From Pedobacter duraquae (GTDB lineage: Bacteria; Bacteroidota; Bacteroidia; Sphingobacteriales; Sphingobacteriaceae): DNA of 64,000 nt. Both the position numbers and the translations under genes were made by a program. Location: assembly GCF_004362245.1 (NCBI RefSeq), contig NZ_SNWM01000006.1, forward strand, positions 1 to 64,000, written 5' to 3'. The stretch's first letter is position 1. Each line of letters begins with the position of its first letter. Below are positions 36,006 to 43,991 of the stretch, one piece after another. The notes under the pieces are model-generated. The model worked only from the letters and a program-made list of their open reading frames with translations. It ran no database searches and had not been told where the DNA came from.

Positions 36006-36926
36006 TTAAGCCCGGGTTTCATTTCCGTGGTAAATACTCAGGTAGCTTTCGTACCTGCTTAACTCGATCTCTCCATCATTAACTGCTACCAGTACTGCAC
36101 AACCGGGTTCGTTAATGTGCCGGCAATTGTGGAATTTACAGGCATGCATCAGATCCCGGATCTCCCGGAAATAATGGCCGAGTTCTTCGGGGCGGATATC
36201 ATAGATGCCTAACTCCCTGATGCCCGGCGTATCTATCAGGTAGCCACCAAAGGGCAGCGTATGCATCTCGGCAAATGTTGTGGTGTGTTGTCCTTTATCA
36301 CTCCATTCTGATACAATACCAGTTTTTATGGTTCTGCCAGGCAATAACGCATTGATCAATGATGATTTGCCGACGCCAGAGTGGCCAGAAAATAATGTGG
36401 TTTTATCTTTCAGCAGATCCTGTACCTGCTCCAGATTGGTTCCTTCAATAGCTGATACTTCGTAGCAGGGATAACCTATGTTTTCATAGATGGCTTTGTA
36501 TTCTGCGAGAATCTCCAGTCCTTCTTCATGGAAAAGATCCAGCTTATTGAAAATCAGTGTCGCCGGAATACTGTAGGCTTCAGCAGTCGCCAGAAAGCGG
36601 TCAATAAATCCGAGCGACGTTCTTGGTGATGCCAGTGTAACCACCAGAAAGGCCTGATCCATGTTGGCGGCAATGATCTGCGCCTGTTTAGACAGGTTGA
36701 TAGATTTACGGATGATGTAGTTCTTCCTGTCGTGAAGTTTAAAGATAACCCCATTGTTAGAGTTTGGCTCCAACTCGAATTCCACCTGGTCGCCCACGGC
36801 AATGGGGTTAGTAGTCTGAATGCCCGTTATTCTAAATTTACCCTTGATTCTGCAATCATAGTCCTGGCCATCCGATGCGTGCACCTGATACCAGCTCCCC
36901 GTTGATTTAATCACTAATCCCTGCAT
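36006..36926 (-). CDS. rsgA: Ribosome small subunit-dependent GTPase A
   Basis: A late 30S assembly GTPase. The 306 residues have the circularly permuted order: N-terminal OB domain (about 1-70), then G4 LIFNKLDL, G5, G1 GHSGVGKSSL (about 177-186) and G3 DTPGIREL. A C-terminal zinc site follows in CKFHNCRH and GCAV (about 257-270). It heads the rsgA-dtd-mazG-like unit. Confidence 0.95.
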   Translation of the reverse strand: MQGLVIKSTGSWYQVHASDGQDYDCRIKGKFRITGIQTTNPIAVGDQVEFELEPNSNNGVIFKLHDRKNYIIRKSINLSKQAQIIAANMDQAFLVVTLASPRTSLGFIDRFLATAEAYSIPATLIFNKLDLFHEEGLEILAEYKAIYENIGYPCYEVSAIEGTNLEQVQDLLKDKTTLFSGHSGVGKSSLINALLPGRTIKTGIVSEWSDKGQHTTTFAEMHTLPFGGYLIDTPGIRELGIYDIRPEELGHYFREIRDLMHACKFHNCRHINEPGCAVLVAVNDGEIELSRYESYLSIYHGNETRA

Positions 36927-36965
36927 ATAGGGGATAAAGGTAAGGGAATTAAATTTTTATATTCA

Positions 36966-36998
36966 TTTGCTATTTCAAAAAATATAGCTTTACTTTAT
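36966..36998 (+). promoter_or_regulatory. Putative promoter of the thr operon
   Basis: TTTG at 36966-36969 and TACTTTAT at 36991-36998 are 21 nt apart; the second element has two mismatches to TAnnTTTG. A start near 37004 would place the leader-peptide ATG about 24 nt into the transcript. Confidence 0.4.
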
Positions 36999-37027
36999 GG
37001 CAGAGCACAGATAGTGTAAAAAATACA

Positions 37028-37099
37028 ATGTTAAACCAAACTACAATTACATCGATTATTATTACCACCACCGGGAAATTTCGGAGGCAGGTGAGCTAA
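37028..37099 (+). CDS. thrL: thr operon leader peptide (23 aa)
   Basis: A short ORF, ATG to TAA, encoding MLNQTTITSIIITTTG followed by KFRRQVS. It has six Thr and four Ile in residues 5-15, which is the composition of a thr leader peptide responding to charged tRNA-Thr and tRNA-Ile. It lies just before a very strong terminator and upstream of thrA. The translation is read directly from sequence; its regulatory role is inferred by analogy to the E. coli thr attenuator, with which it shares the logic but no obvious sequence descent. Confidence 0.85.
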   Translation: MLNQTTITSIIITTTGKFRRQVS

Positions 37100-37170
37100 T
37101 GGGTAATTGACAAGATAAACAAACCATAAAAAAGCGCCTTCCTCCACACAGAGGAAGGCGCTTTTTTTTT
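37061..37170 (+). promoter_or_regulatory. Thr/Ile-responsive transcription attenuator
   Basis: Possible RNA pairings are ATTACC (37061-37066, Ile-Thr codons) with GGTAAT (37102-37107), giving a pause/protector hairpin. GGAGGC (37083-37088) can pair with the left arm of the terminator (GCC-TTCC, one bulge), giving an antiterminator. The terminator is the third structure. Stalling at Thr/Ile codons would free 37083-37088 and let transcription enter thrABC. The terminator is certain; the alternative pairings are manual predictions. Confidence 0.7.
37128..37170 (+). terminator. Attenuator terminator before thrA
   Basis: GCGCCTTCCTC (37134-37144) pairs perfectly with GAGGAAGGCGC (37151-37161) around a 6-nt loop. 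The stem is extended by A-T pairs and followed by nine T. It ends 12 nt before the thrA ATG. Confidence 0.95.
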
Positions 37171-37182
37171 AACCTTAAAACT

Positions 37183-39630
37183 ATGCAGATTTTAAAATTT
37201 GGAGGAACATCAGTAGGAACCGCAGAAAGCATCAAAGCGCTGATTGAAATCCTCCAGTCTACACCAGAAGCAGAAAAGTCCGTTGTGGTACTATCTGCAA
37301 TGAGCGGGGTAACCAACCTGCTTCTGGAGATGGCAGAAAAAGCTTATGCCGGATTGGGATACGCCGATGATTTGAAAGCAATGGAAGAGCGGCACTTTGG
37401 CATTATCAAAACATTGTTGCCCGCTGCGGCACAAAATCCGGTATTTACCAGACTCAGGATTTATTTTAACGAGTTGGAAGATGTGCTTCAGTCGGTATCG
37501 AATCTTAAAGAGCTGAGCTTACAAACAAAAGATCTGGTACTGAGTTATGGCGAGCGTTGCTCTACCTTTATGATTAGCCACATTGCCCGGCAGTATTTCC
37601 CCGACGTGCTTTGCGTTGAGGGCTCGGAGCTGATTAAGACTGATAGTAACTTTGGACAAGCCAAGGTTAATATACCACTCACTGAAATGTTGATCCGTGA
37701 TTTTAGAGCTGCCAATTCAGAGAAATTTCTTTTCGTAACTGGGTTTATTGCCAGCAACGAATTGGGTAGAATTACCACTTTAGGCAGGGGCGGGAGTGAT
37801 TACACCGCGGCTATCTGGGCAGCAGCACTTGATGCTACGGCTATACAAATCTGGACCGATGTAGATGGTATGTTAACCGCTGATCCTAGAATTGTTGAGA
37901 AGGCATTTTCATTACCCGAACTCAGTTATACCGAGGCGATGGAGCTTTCTTATTTTGGTGCCAAGGTAATCTATCCGCCTACAATGATCCCTGCTTTTCT
38001 GAAGAAGATACCTATTGTTATCCGCAATACTTTTAATACCGCATTTCAAGGGACTTATATCAGACATGATGTTGGTGCCTCAGAGTTGCCTATTAAAGGA
38101 ATTTCTTCCATCAATGAAATCAGTATCCTGAACCTTTCAGGAAGCGGTATGGTAGGGAAGGCCGGATTTAGTGGGCGCCTGTTTTCCATGCTTTCCAGGG
38201 AGCAGATCAATGTAGTGCTCATCACCCAATCATCTTCAGAGCACAGTATCACCTTTGCTGTAAAACCGGCAGATGCAATCCAGGCGCTCAACCTGATCAG
38301 CAAGGAGTTTGAGTTGGAGCTGCAAACTAAAAAGCTCGAGTATCCGGAAGTAGAGAATGGGTTGTCGGTACTGGCGATTGTTGGCGAAAACATGAAACGT
38401 ACTCCTGGAATGTCGGCAAGGCTGTTTAATGCTTTAGGTAGAAATGGGGTTAATGTACGCGCTATTGCCCAAGGTTCATCAGAATACAACATCTCTGTTA
38501 TCATCTCTAAAGCAGACCTTTCCAAAGCTGTTAATGCTGTTCATGATGCCTTTTACTCTCAACTTAAAAAGACGTTGCACGTATTTTGTCTGGGAACAGG
38601 GAACATTGGTAAAACCCTTTTTAGTCAGTTACAATATCAGATGCCATTTTTGGCAACTACTAATGACCTGGAGGTTAAAGTGATGGGAATTAGTAACTCC
38701 CGTCAAATGTATTTTTCAGAGAGCGGCCTGGATCTTTCGCAATGGGAAGAAAAACTTGCAAATGAGTCCCTCCCAGCCGACCTGGACTTATTTGTCCAGC
38801 AAATGAAGGCTATGAATTTGCCGAACTGTGTATTTGTAGATAATACGGCAAGTCCAAACCCGGTAGAATATTACGAGGACATACTAAAAGCCAGTATTTC
38901 TGTAGTAACCTGCAACAAAATTGGAAACTCAGGGCCGTATAGTCGCTATGCAGCATTTAAAAAAGCGGCTAGAACTTTTGGTGTCGACTTCTACTACGAA
39001 ACCAATGTAGGTGCCGGATTGCCGATTATCAGAACCTTGAAAGACCTGATGTTGAGCGGCGATAAAGTTGCACGCATAGAAGCCATATTATCAGGAACGA
39101 TCTCTTATATCTTTAACAATTTTAAGGGCGACCGCCTGTTCCATGAGATCGTTAAGGAAGCACAGGATAAAGGATATACAGAACCGGATCCGCGTGACGA
39201 CTTAAATGGAAAAGATTTTATGCGTAAGATGCTGATCCTTGCCCGCGATGCTGGGTATGCATTGGAAGAAGCCGATGTTGACATCGAAAGTATGTTACCT
39301 GCGGCATGTCTGGCGGCAGAAACTGTGCCTGATTTTTATGCCGAGCTTGAAAAGAATAAGGCCTACTTCGAAGAGCTTAAACAGCGGGCAGAAAGTTCGG
39401 GGAAAGTTCTGCGGTATATTGGTAAACTTGAGTCTGGAAAGGTGGTGATAACACTGCAAATGGTTGACGACAGTCATCCGTTCTTCATGCTTTCGGGTAG
39501 TGATAATATCATTTCCTTTACCACAGACAGGTATAAGGATCGTCCGTTGGTGATCAAAGGCCCTGGTGCGGGCGCCGAAGTAACCGCTGCGGGCGTTTTT
39601 GCGGATCTAATTAACGTAGGGAAGAAATAA
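37183..39630 (+). CDS. thrA: Bifunctional aspartate kinase / homoserine dehydrogenase I
   Basis: Catalyses the first and third steps from aspartate to threonine/methionine. In 815 residues the kinase (about 1-295) begins QILKFGGTSVGTAES; two ACT-type regulatory regions lie about 300-455 (ISILNLSGSGMVG, LAIVGENMKRTPG). Homoserine dehydrogenase (about 460-815) has the Rossmann motif GTGNIGKTL and NVGAGLPIIRTLKDL. ThrA-type enzymes are inhibited by threonine. It is the first structural gene of thrABC, sits 12 nt behind the attenuator, and ends in a 1-nt overlap with thrB. Confidence 0.97.
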   Translation: MQILKFGGTSVGTAESIKALIEILQSTPEAEKSVVVLSAMSGVTNLLLEMAEKAYAGLGYADDLKAMEERHFGIIKTLLPAAAQNPVFTRLRIYFNELEDVLQSVSNLKELSLQTKDLVLSYGERCSTFMISHIARQYFPDVLCVEGSELIKTDSNFGQAKVNIPLTEMLIRDFRAANSEKFLFVTGFIASNELGRITTLGRGGSDYTAAIWAAALDATAIQIWTDVDGMLTADPRIVEKAFSLPELSYTEAMELSYFGAKVIYPPTMIPAFLKKIPIVIRNTFNTAFQGTYIRHDVGASELPIKGISSINEISILNLSGSGMVGKAGFSGRLFSMLSREQINVVLITQSSSEHSITFAVKPADAIQALNLISKEFELELQTKKLEYPEVENGLSVLAIVGENMKRTPGMSARLFNALGRNGVNVRAIAQGSSEYNISVIISKADLSKAVNAVHDAFYSQLKKTLHVFCLGTGNIGKTLFSQLQYQMPFLATTNDLEVKVMGISNSRQMYFSESGLDLSQWEEKLANESLPADLDLFVQQMKAMNLPNCVFVDNTASPNPVEYYEDILKASISVVTCNKIGNSGPYSRYAAFKKAARTFGVDFYYETNVGAGLPIIRTLKDLMLSGDKVARIEAILSGTISYIFNNFKGDRLFHEIVKEAQDKGYTEPDPRDDLNGKDFMRKMLILARDAGYALEEADVDIESMLPAACLAAETVPDFYAELEKNKAYFEELKQRAESSGKVLRYIGKLESGKVVITLQMVDDSHPFFMLSGSDNIISFTTDRYKDRPLVIKGPGAGAEVTAAGVFADLINVGKK

Positions 39631-40562
39631 TGAAATCAGTTCAAGTTTTTGCCCCGGCAACGGTGGCCAACGTAGTATGCGGATATGATATCCTTGGTTT
39701 TGCAGTAGATGCGCCGGGTGATGAGGTAACTATGCGGTTAACAAGCACACCTGGAATCCGTATTTCTAAAATTACCGGAGATGATGGACGGCTGCCGCTC
39801 GATCCTGCAAAAAATACAGTGAGCGCCAGTGTCCAGCATTACCTGAATGCTTTAGGCCAGCCAAGTCTTGGTATCGATATCGAGCTACATAAAAAAATGC
39901 CTATAGGCAGTGGATTGGGTTCCAGTTCTGCGAGTACGGTTGCAGGTCTTTTTGCGATTAATACTTTGCTGGATAATCCGCTAACGACGATGGATCTGGT
40001 CCCCTTTGCCATGAAGGGCGAGGAGTTGGCCTGTGGCCATGGGCATGCAGACAATGTAGCTCCGGCATTATTGGGTGGTTTCGTTCTAATCAGAAGTTAC
40101 GAACCCCTTGACATCATTAAGCTTCCTTTTCCAGAAGACATGTGTGTGGCCATTGTGTACCCGGAAGTAGACGTGCCTACGCGTGATGCAAGGCAAATTA
40201 TCCGTTCCAAAGTGCAGCTTAAAGACGCAGTAACCCAATGGGGTAATGTGGCGGGACTTGTTAGCGGATTGTTTATGAAAGACTATGCACTTATTGGTCG
40301 CAGTATGGTCGACGTGCTTGTTGAACCTGCGCGATCTATTCTCATACCAGACTTCTACCAGCTGCGCGAACTGGCATTAGCGCAAGGTGGCATAGGATTT
40401 GGGATTTCCGGTTCAGGGCCATCTGTCTTTGCGCTTACCAAAGATCCGGAAACGGCAAAAAGGATCACAAATACATTGCAACAACACCTTCAAAAAATTG
40501 GAATCAGAAGCTTGTCTTTCGTTTCCTCAGTTAATCAACAGGGGCCGGTCGTTATCGGTTAA
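39630..40562 (+). CDS. thrB: Homoserine kinase
   Basis: A GHMP kinase that phosphorylates L-homoserine. It is 310 residues with the ATP-binding motif PIGSGLGSSSAST (about 90-102), the N-terminal VFAPATVANVVCGYD, and GFGISGSGPSVFAL near the C-terminus. It overlaps thrA by 1 nt (TAATG), so it is translationally coupled. thrC follows 17 nt later. Confidence 0.97.
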   Translation: MKSVQVFAPATVANVVCGYDILGFAVDAPGDEVTMRLTSTPGIRISKITGDDGRLPLDPAKNTVSASVQHYLNALGQPSLGIDIELHKKMPIGSGLGSSSASTVAGLFAINTLLDNPLTTMDLVPFAMKGEELACGHGHADNVAPALLGGFVLIRSYEPLDIIKLPFPEDMCVAIVYPEVDVPTRDARQIIRSKVQLKDAVTQWGNVAGLVSGLFMKDYALIGRSMVDVLVEPARSILIPDFYQLRELALAQGGIGFGISGSGPSVFALTKDPETAKRITNTLQQHLQKIGIRSLSFVSSVNQQGPVVIG

Positions 40563-40579
40563 CGCTCAATATAGCAAAC

Positions 40580-41890
40580 ATGGAATTATACAGCACAAAC
40601 AACCCCAGTCTAAAGGTAGATTTTCCTACGGCTGTTTTCAATAGTATGCCTCAGGATAAGGGGCTTTATATGCCTCAGGAGATCCCGGTTCTTGACCCGG
40701 AATTTATAGCTCAAATCGGCGACCGAACCTTTTCGGAAATCGCCCTGAAAGTAGCTTCAGCATTGATCGGTGATGCTATTCCTACGCCTGATCTGAAAGC
40801 TATAATAGCGGAAACATTAAGTTTTGATGCTCCGGTAAAAGAGCTGGATGCAGAAACTTATGTTCTTGAACTTTTTCATGGCCCGTCCTTGGCCTTTAAA
40901 GATTTTGGCGCGCGCTTTATGAGTCGTGTTATGGGTTACTTCCTGCGCGAAAATGAAAAAATGCTTGATGTGCTCGTAGCTACATCAGGTGATACCGGCG
41001 GGGCAGTGGCACTAGGCTTTTTAGGTGTTCCCAATACGCGCGTAACGATTTTATATCCCGAGGGAAAAGTGAGCGAGATCCAGGAATTGCAGTTATGTAC
41101 CAATGGAAATAACATTCAGGCGATCTCGGTAAATGGCACATTTGACGATTGCCAGGCATTGGTTAAACAGGCCTTTGCCGATCAGGATCTGGCAGATAAG
41201 TTGAGATTAACTTCAGCCAATTCTATCAATATAGCAAGGCTGATCCCACAAACATTCTATTACTTCAACGCCTATGCGCAACTTGCCCGGGAAGGTAAAA
41301 CAAAAGTGGTTTTTGCTGTACCGAGTGGCAACTTCGGTAATATTGCTGCCGGATTAATTGCCTATAAAATGGGATTGCCGGTGCAACAGTTTATCGCTGC
41401 CACCAATGCCAATGATACTGTGCCGCGTTTTCTGGAAAACGGCATTTACGAAACCCGTGCCTCTGTACAAACCTATTCTAATGCGATGGATGTTGGCGCG
41501 CCAAGCAACTGGGTACGCATTATGGATTTATTTAAAGGAGATGTCGCAGCATTGAAAAAAGTGGTAAGTTCCTCATCTTATACAGATGTGGAAACGCAGG
41601 AAGCGATAAAGGAAATTTACGATACCTATAGTTATGTGGCCTGCCCACATACAGCGATAGCATATCGCGCTTTGAAAAATTATCTAGCTGAACAACCAGA
41701 CCATGAACTGACAGGTGTGTTCCTGTCTACAGCACACCCTTGCAAATTTCCGGATGTATTCCCCAATGATGTTGCTGCGGCGATAGCAATACCTGAGCAG
41801 GTTAATGAACTGCGGGCAAGAACAAGTGCCGCACAGAAGATGGATCCTGTTTTTGCAGACTTCAAAACGTATTTGCAGGAATTGAATTAA
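40580..41890 (+). CDS. thrC: Threonine synthase
   Basis: A PLP enzyme converting O-phosphohomoserine to threonine, 436 residues. The PLP lysine is in GPSLAFKDFGARF (about 95-107). Phosphate-binding and substrate regions are visible as ATSGDTGGAVALGF and VPSGNFGNIAAG. It is of the longer TS type (N-terminal STNNPSLKVDFPTAVFNSMP). It ends the thr operon; its stop overlaps the convergent dinB stop by 4 nt. Confidence 0.97.
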   Translation: MELYSTNNPSLKVDFPTAVFNSMPQDKGLYMPQEIPVLDPEFIAQIGDRTFSEIALKVASALIGDAIPTPDLKAIIAETLSFDAPVKELDAETYVLELFHGPSLAFKDFGARFMSRVMGYFLRENEKMLDVLVATSGDTGGAVALGFLGVPNTRVTILYPEGKVSEIQELQLCTNGNNIQAISVNGTFDDCQALVKQAFADQDLADKLRLTSANSINIARLIPQTFYYFNAYAQLAREGKTKVVFAVPSGNFGNIAAGLIAYKMGLPVQQFIAATNANDTVPRFLENGIYETRASVQTYSNAMDVGAPSNWVRIMDLFKGDVAALKKVVSSSSYTDVETQEAIKEIYDTYSYVACPHTAIAYRALKNYLAEQPDHELTGVFLSTAHPCKFPDVFPNDVAAAIAIPEQVNELRARTSAAQKMDPVFADFKTYLQELN

Positions 41891-42996
41891 TTGAAGAGTC
41901 TCAGCTGACCGCTGATTTCCTTGACTGCGCCCTGCTGGTTGTCTCCAAAATTGGAAAGTGAGATACCCAGCAGGCGTATTTTTTTTGTCGTGTCTGTAGC
42001 TTCCAGCAGCGCTTTCGCTGTTTGCTGTATGGTTACAAGATCATCAATACCAATCGCGAATGATTGGTTTCGGGTAATCTGCTTAAAATCGTGATATTTT
42101 ATTTTTAAGGTCAGCGTTCGTCCTTTCAATTGGTAGCGCTGCAGCCTTGTTACCACCTTTTCAGCAATCTTATCCAGCTCCTCATGCATCTCGTCCAACT
42201 CAGAGAGGTCTGAGCCAAAAGTATCCTCAGCACCCATAGATTTTGTTTCCCGATGCGGTTGCACGGCACGGTTGTCTATGCCCCGTACAATATGATAGTA
42301 AAACCGGCCTGTTTTACCGAAGTGGCGCGTTAACTCGTGTTCAGTAAGCTTTTTTAAATCTGCGCCAGTATGCAGACCCATACCTTTCATCTTTTGCGCA
42401 GTCACTTTCCCCACACCAAAGAACTTTTCTACGGGCAATTTTTCCATAAAATTCTCGATAGAGGAGGGGCCGATAAAAGTAAGTCCATCGGGCTTATTCA
42501 TGTCTGATGCAATTTTGGCAACAAATTTATTAATAGAAACACCTGCCGAAGCGGTGAGGCGTAGTTCGTCTTTAATCGCCTGCTTAATCTGTTTGGCAAT
42601 CTCCATTGCCGATCCGATCCCTAACTTATCTTCAGTAACATCCAGAAAAGCTTCATCAAGTGAAAGCGGTTCTATCAGATCGGTATATCTGGCAAAGATG
42701 GCGCGAATACCCTGCGACACCTCCTTGTAGGCCGCAAAGCGAGGAAATACAAAGATAGCTTCCGGACAAAGTTTTACCGCCTGTTTAGAAGGCATAGCCG
42801 AGCGGATTCCAAATTTGCGGGCTTCGTAGCTTGCTGTGGCCACCACGCCACCGCGCCCTTCAGGGCCGCCGCCTACCACCAGTGGCTTGCCACGGTATTC
42901 AGGATGGTCGCGCTGTTCTACAGAAGCATAGAAAGCATCCATATCGATATGGATAATTTTCCGATGAGGAGGTCTTTCAATGTCTTCTGCCGACAT
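41887..42996 (-). CDS. dinB: DNA polymerase IV (Y family)
   Basis: A translesion polymerase of 369 residues from ATG 42996. The catalytic carboxylates are visible in IIHIDMDAFYASVEQ (Asp, about residues 20-34) and SLDEAFLDVT (Asp-Glu, about 115-124). Helix-hairpin-helix and little-finger regions follow (FFGVGKVTAQKMKGMG). No terminal beta-clamp motif was identified with confidence, although the extreme C-terminus ends QLRLFN, which resembles the QL-x-LF clamp-binding consensus. It begins 5 nt after metF, so it is probably in the metHF transcript under SAM-riboswitch control; whether that is meaningful is unclear. Confidence 0.93.
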   Translation of the reverse strand: MSAEDIERPPHRKIIHIDMDAFYASVEQRDHPEYRGKPLVVGGGPEGRGGVVATASYEARKFGIRSAMPSKQAVKLCPEAIFVFPRFAAYKEVSQGIRAIFARYTDLIEPLSLDEAFLDVTEDKLGIGSAMEIAKQIKQAIKDELRLTASAGVSINKFVAKIASDMNKPDGLTFIGPSSIENFMEKLPVEKFFGVGKVTAQKMKGMGLHTGADLKKLTEHELTRHFGKTGRFYYHIVRGIDNRAVQPHRETKSMGAEDTFGSDLSELDEMHEELDKIAEKVVTRLQRYQLKGRTLTLKIKYHDFKQITRNQSFAIGIDDLVTIQQTAKALLEATDTTKKIRLLGISLSNFGDNQQGAVKEISGQLRLFN

Positions 42997-43000
42997 GTTG

Positions 43001-43957
43001 TTAAAAAATAGCCTGGGCGATTTTCTTGGTGGGCCCAGATTTTCCCATAGTATAAAAATGCAGCACTGGCGCACCCAGCGCTTTCAATTGTTTACATTGC
43101 TCAATCATCCATTCAATACCCACCTCACGCACGTCAGCTTCCGAAGAGCAGGCAGTAATTGCTTCGCTCAGTTCCATCGGGATATCCAGATGAAAGGTTT
43201 TAGGCAAGCTGATCAGCTGCTTGCTGCTGGTAATTGGTTTTAATCCAGGAATAACCGGAACGTTGATGCCATTTTCCCTGCATTTCTCTACAAAAGTCTT
43301 ATAGGCATTGACATCAAAAAACATCTGTGTCACGATAAACTCTGCACCAAGATCAACTTTATGTTTTAGGTATTTGAAATCCGTCTGCAGGTTTGGCGCC
43401 TCGAAATGTTTTTCAGGGTATCCGGCAATACCGATACAGAAATCTGTTTTCTCAGAGTTGTCAATGTGTTCATGCAGGTATTTGCCATTATTCATATCTA
43501 CAACATGCTGCAGCAACTCCGAAGCGTAAGCATGGCCATCTGGAGTAGGTATAAAAGATGCATCACTTCTGCGGGCATCACCACGCAAAACCAGGACATT
43601 GTCTATCCCCAGAAACTGCAAGTCTATTAAAGCATTTTCTGTTTCATCCTTGGTAAAACCTCCACAAATCAGGTGTGGCACAGCATCTACCTTGTACTTA
43701 TTCATAATAGCTGCGCAGGTAGCTACTGTACTTGGGCGCTTACGGTAAGATACCTTTTCCAGCAAACCACTGGCATGTTGTTTATAAATATAGTCCTCTC
43801 TTAAATATGTCACATCGATAAATGGCGGATTAAATTCCATCAGGGGGTCTATGGCATCAAAGATGCCCTGAATACCCTGGCCTTTCATCGGCGGAAGCAG
43901 CTCAAAAGAAAAGAGCGTTTTGCCCTGTGCATTTTTAATGTGGTCGGTAATCTTCAT
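43001..43957 (-). CDS. metF: 5,10-methylenetetrahydrofolate reductase
   Basis: An FAD enzyme reducing CH2-THF to CH3-THF, the methyl donor for MetH. The 318 residues form a TIM barrel with FSFELLPPMKGQGIQ at the N-terminus, a VTYLRED strand, PHLICGGFT, VLRGDARR and GAEFIVTQMFFDV. It lies 34 nt after metH on the same strand, and the two enzymes catalyse consecutive steps. Confidence 0.96.
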   Translation of the reverse strand: MKITDHIKNAQGKTLFSFELLPPMKGQGIQGIFDAIDPLMEFNPPFIDVTYLREDYIYKQHASGLLEKVSYRKRPSTVATCAAIMNKYKVDAVPHLICGGFTKDETENALIDLQFLGIDNVLVLRGDARRSDASFIPTPDGHAYASELLQHVVDMNNGKYLHEHIDNSEKTDFCIGIAGYPEKHFEAPNLQTDFKYLKHKVDLGAEFIVTQMFFDVNAYKTFVEKCRENGINVPVIPGLKPITSSKQLISLPKTFHLDIPMELSEAITACSSEADVREVGIEWMIEQCKQLKALGAPVLHFYTMGKSGPTKKIAQAIF

Positions 43958-43991
43958 GTAGTGTAAATAGTGGCGTTAGGTTTAGGTTGAT

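Noticed and set aside
42997..43074. 26-codon extension of dinB
   Set aside because: It overlaps the metF coding region and lacks DinB features; ATG 42996 gives the family N-terminus.
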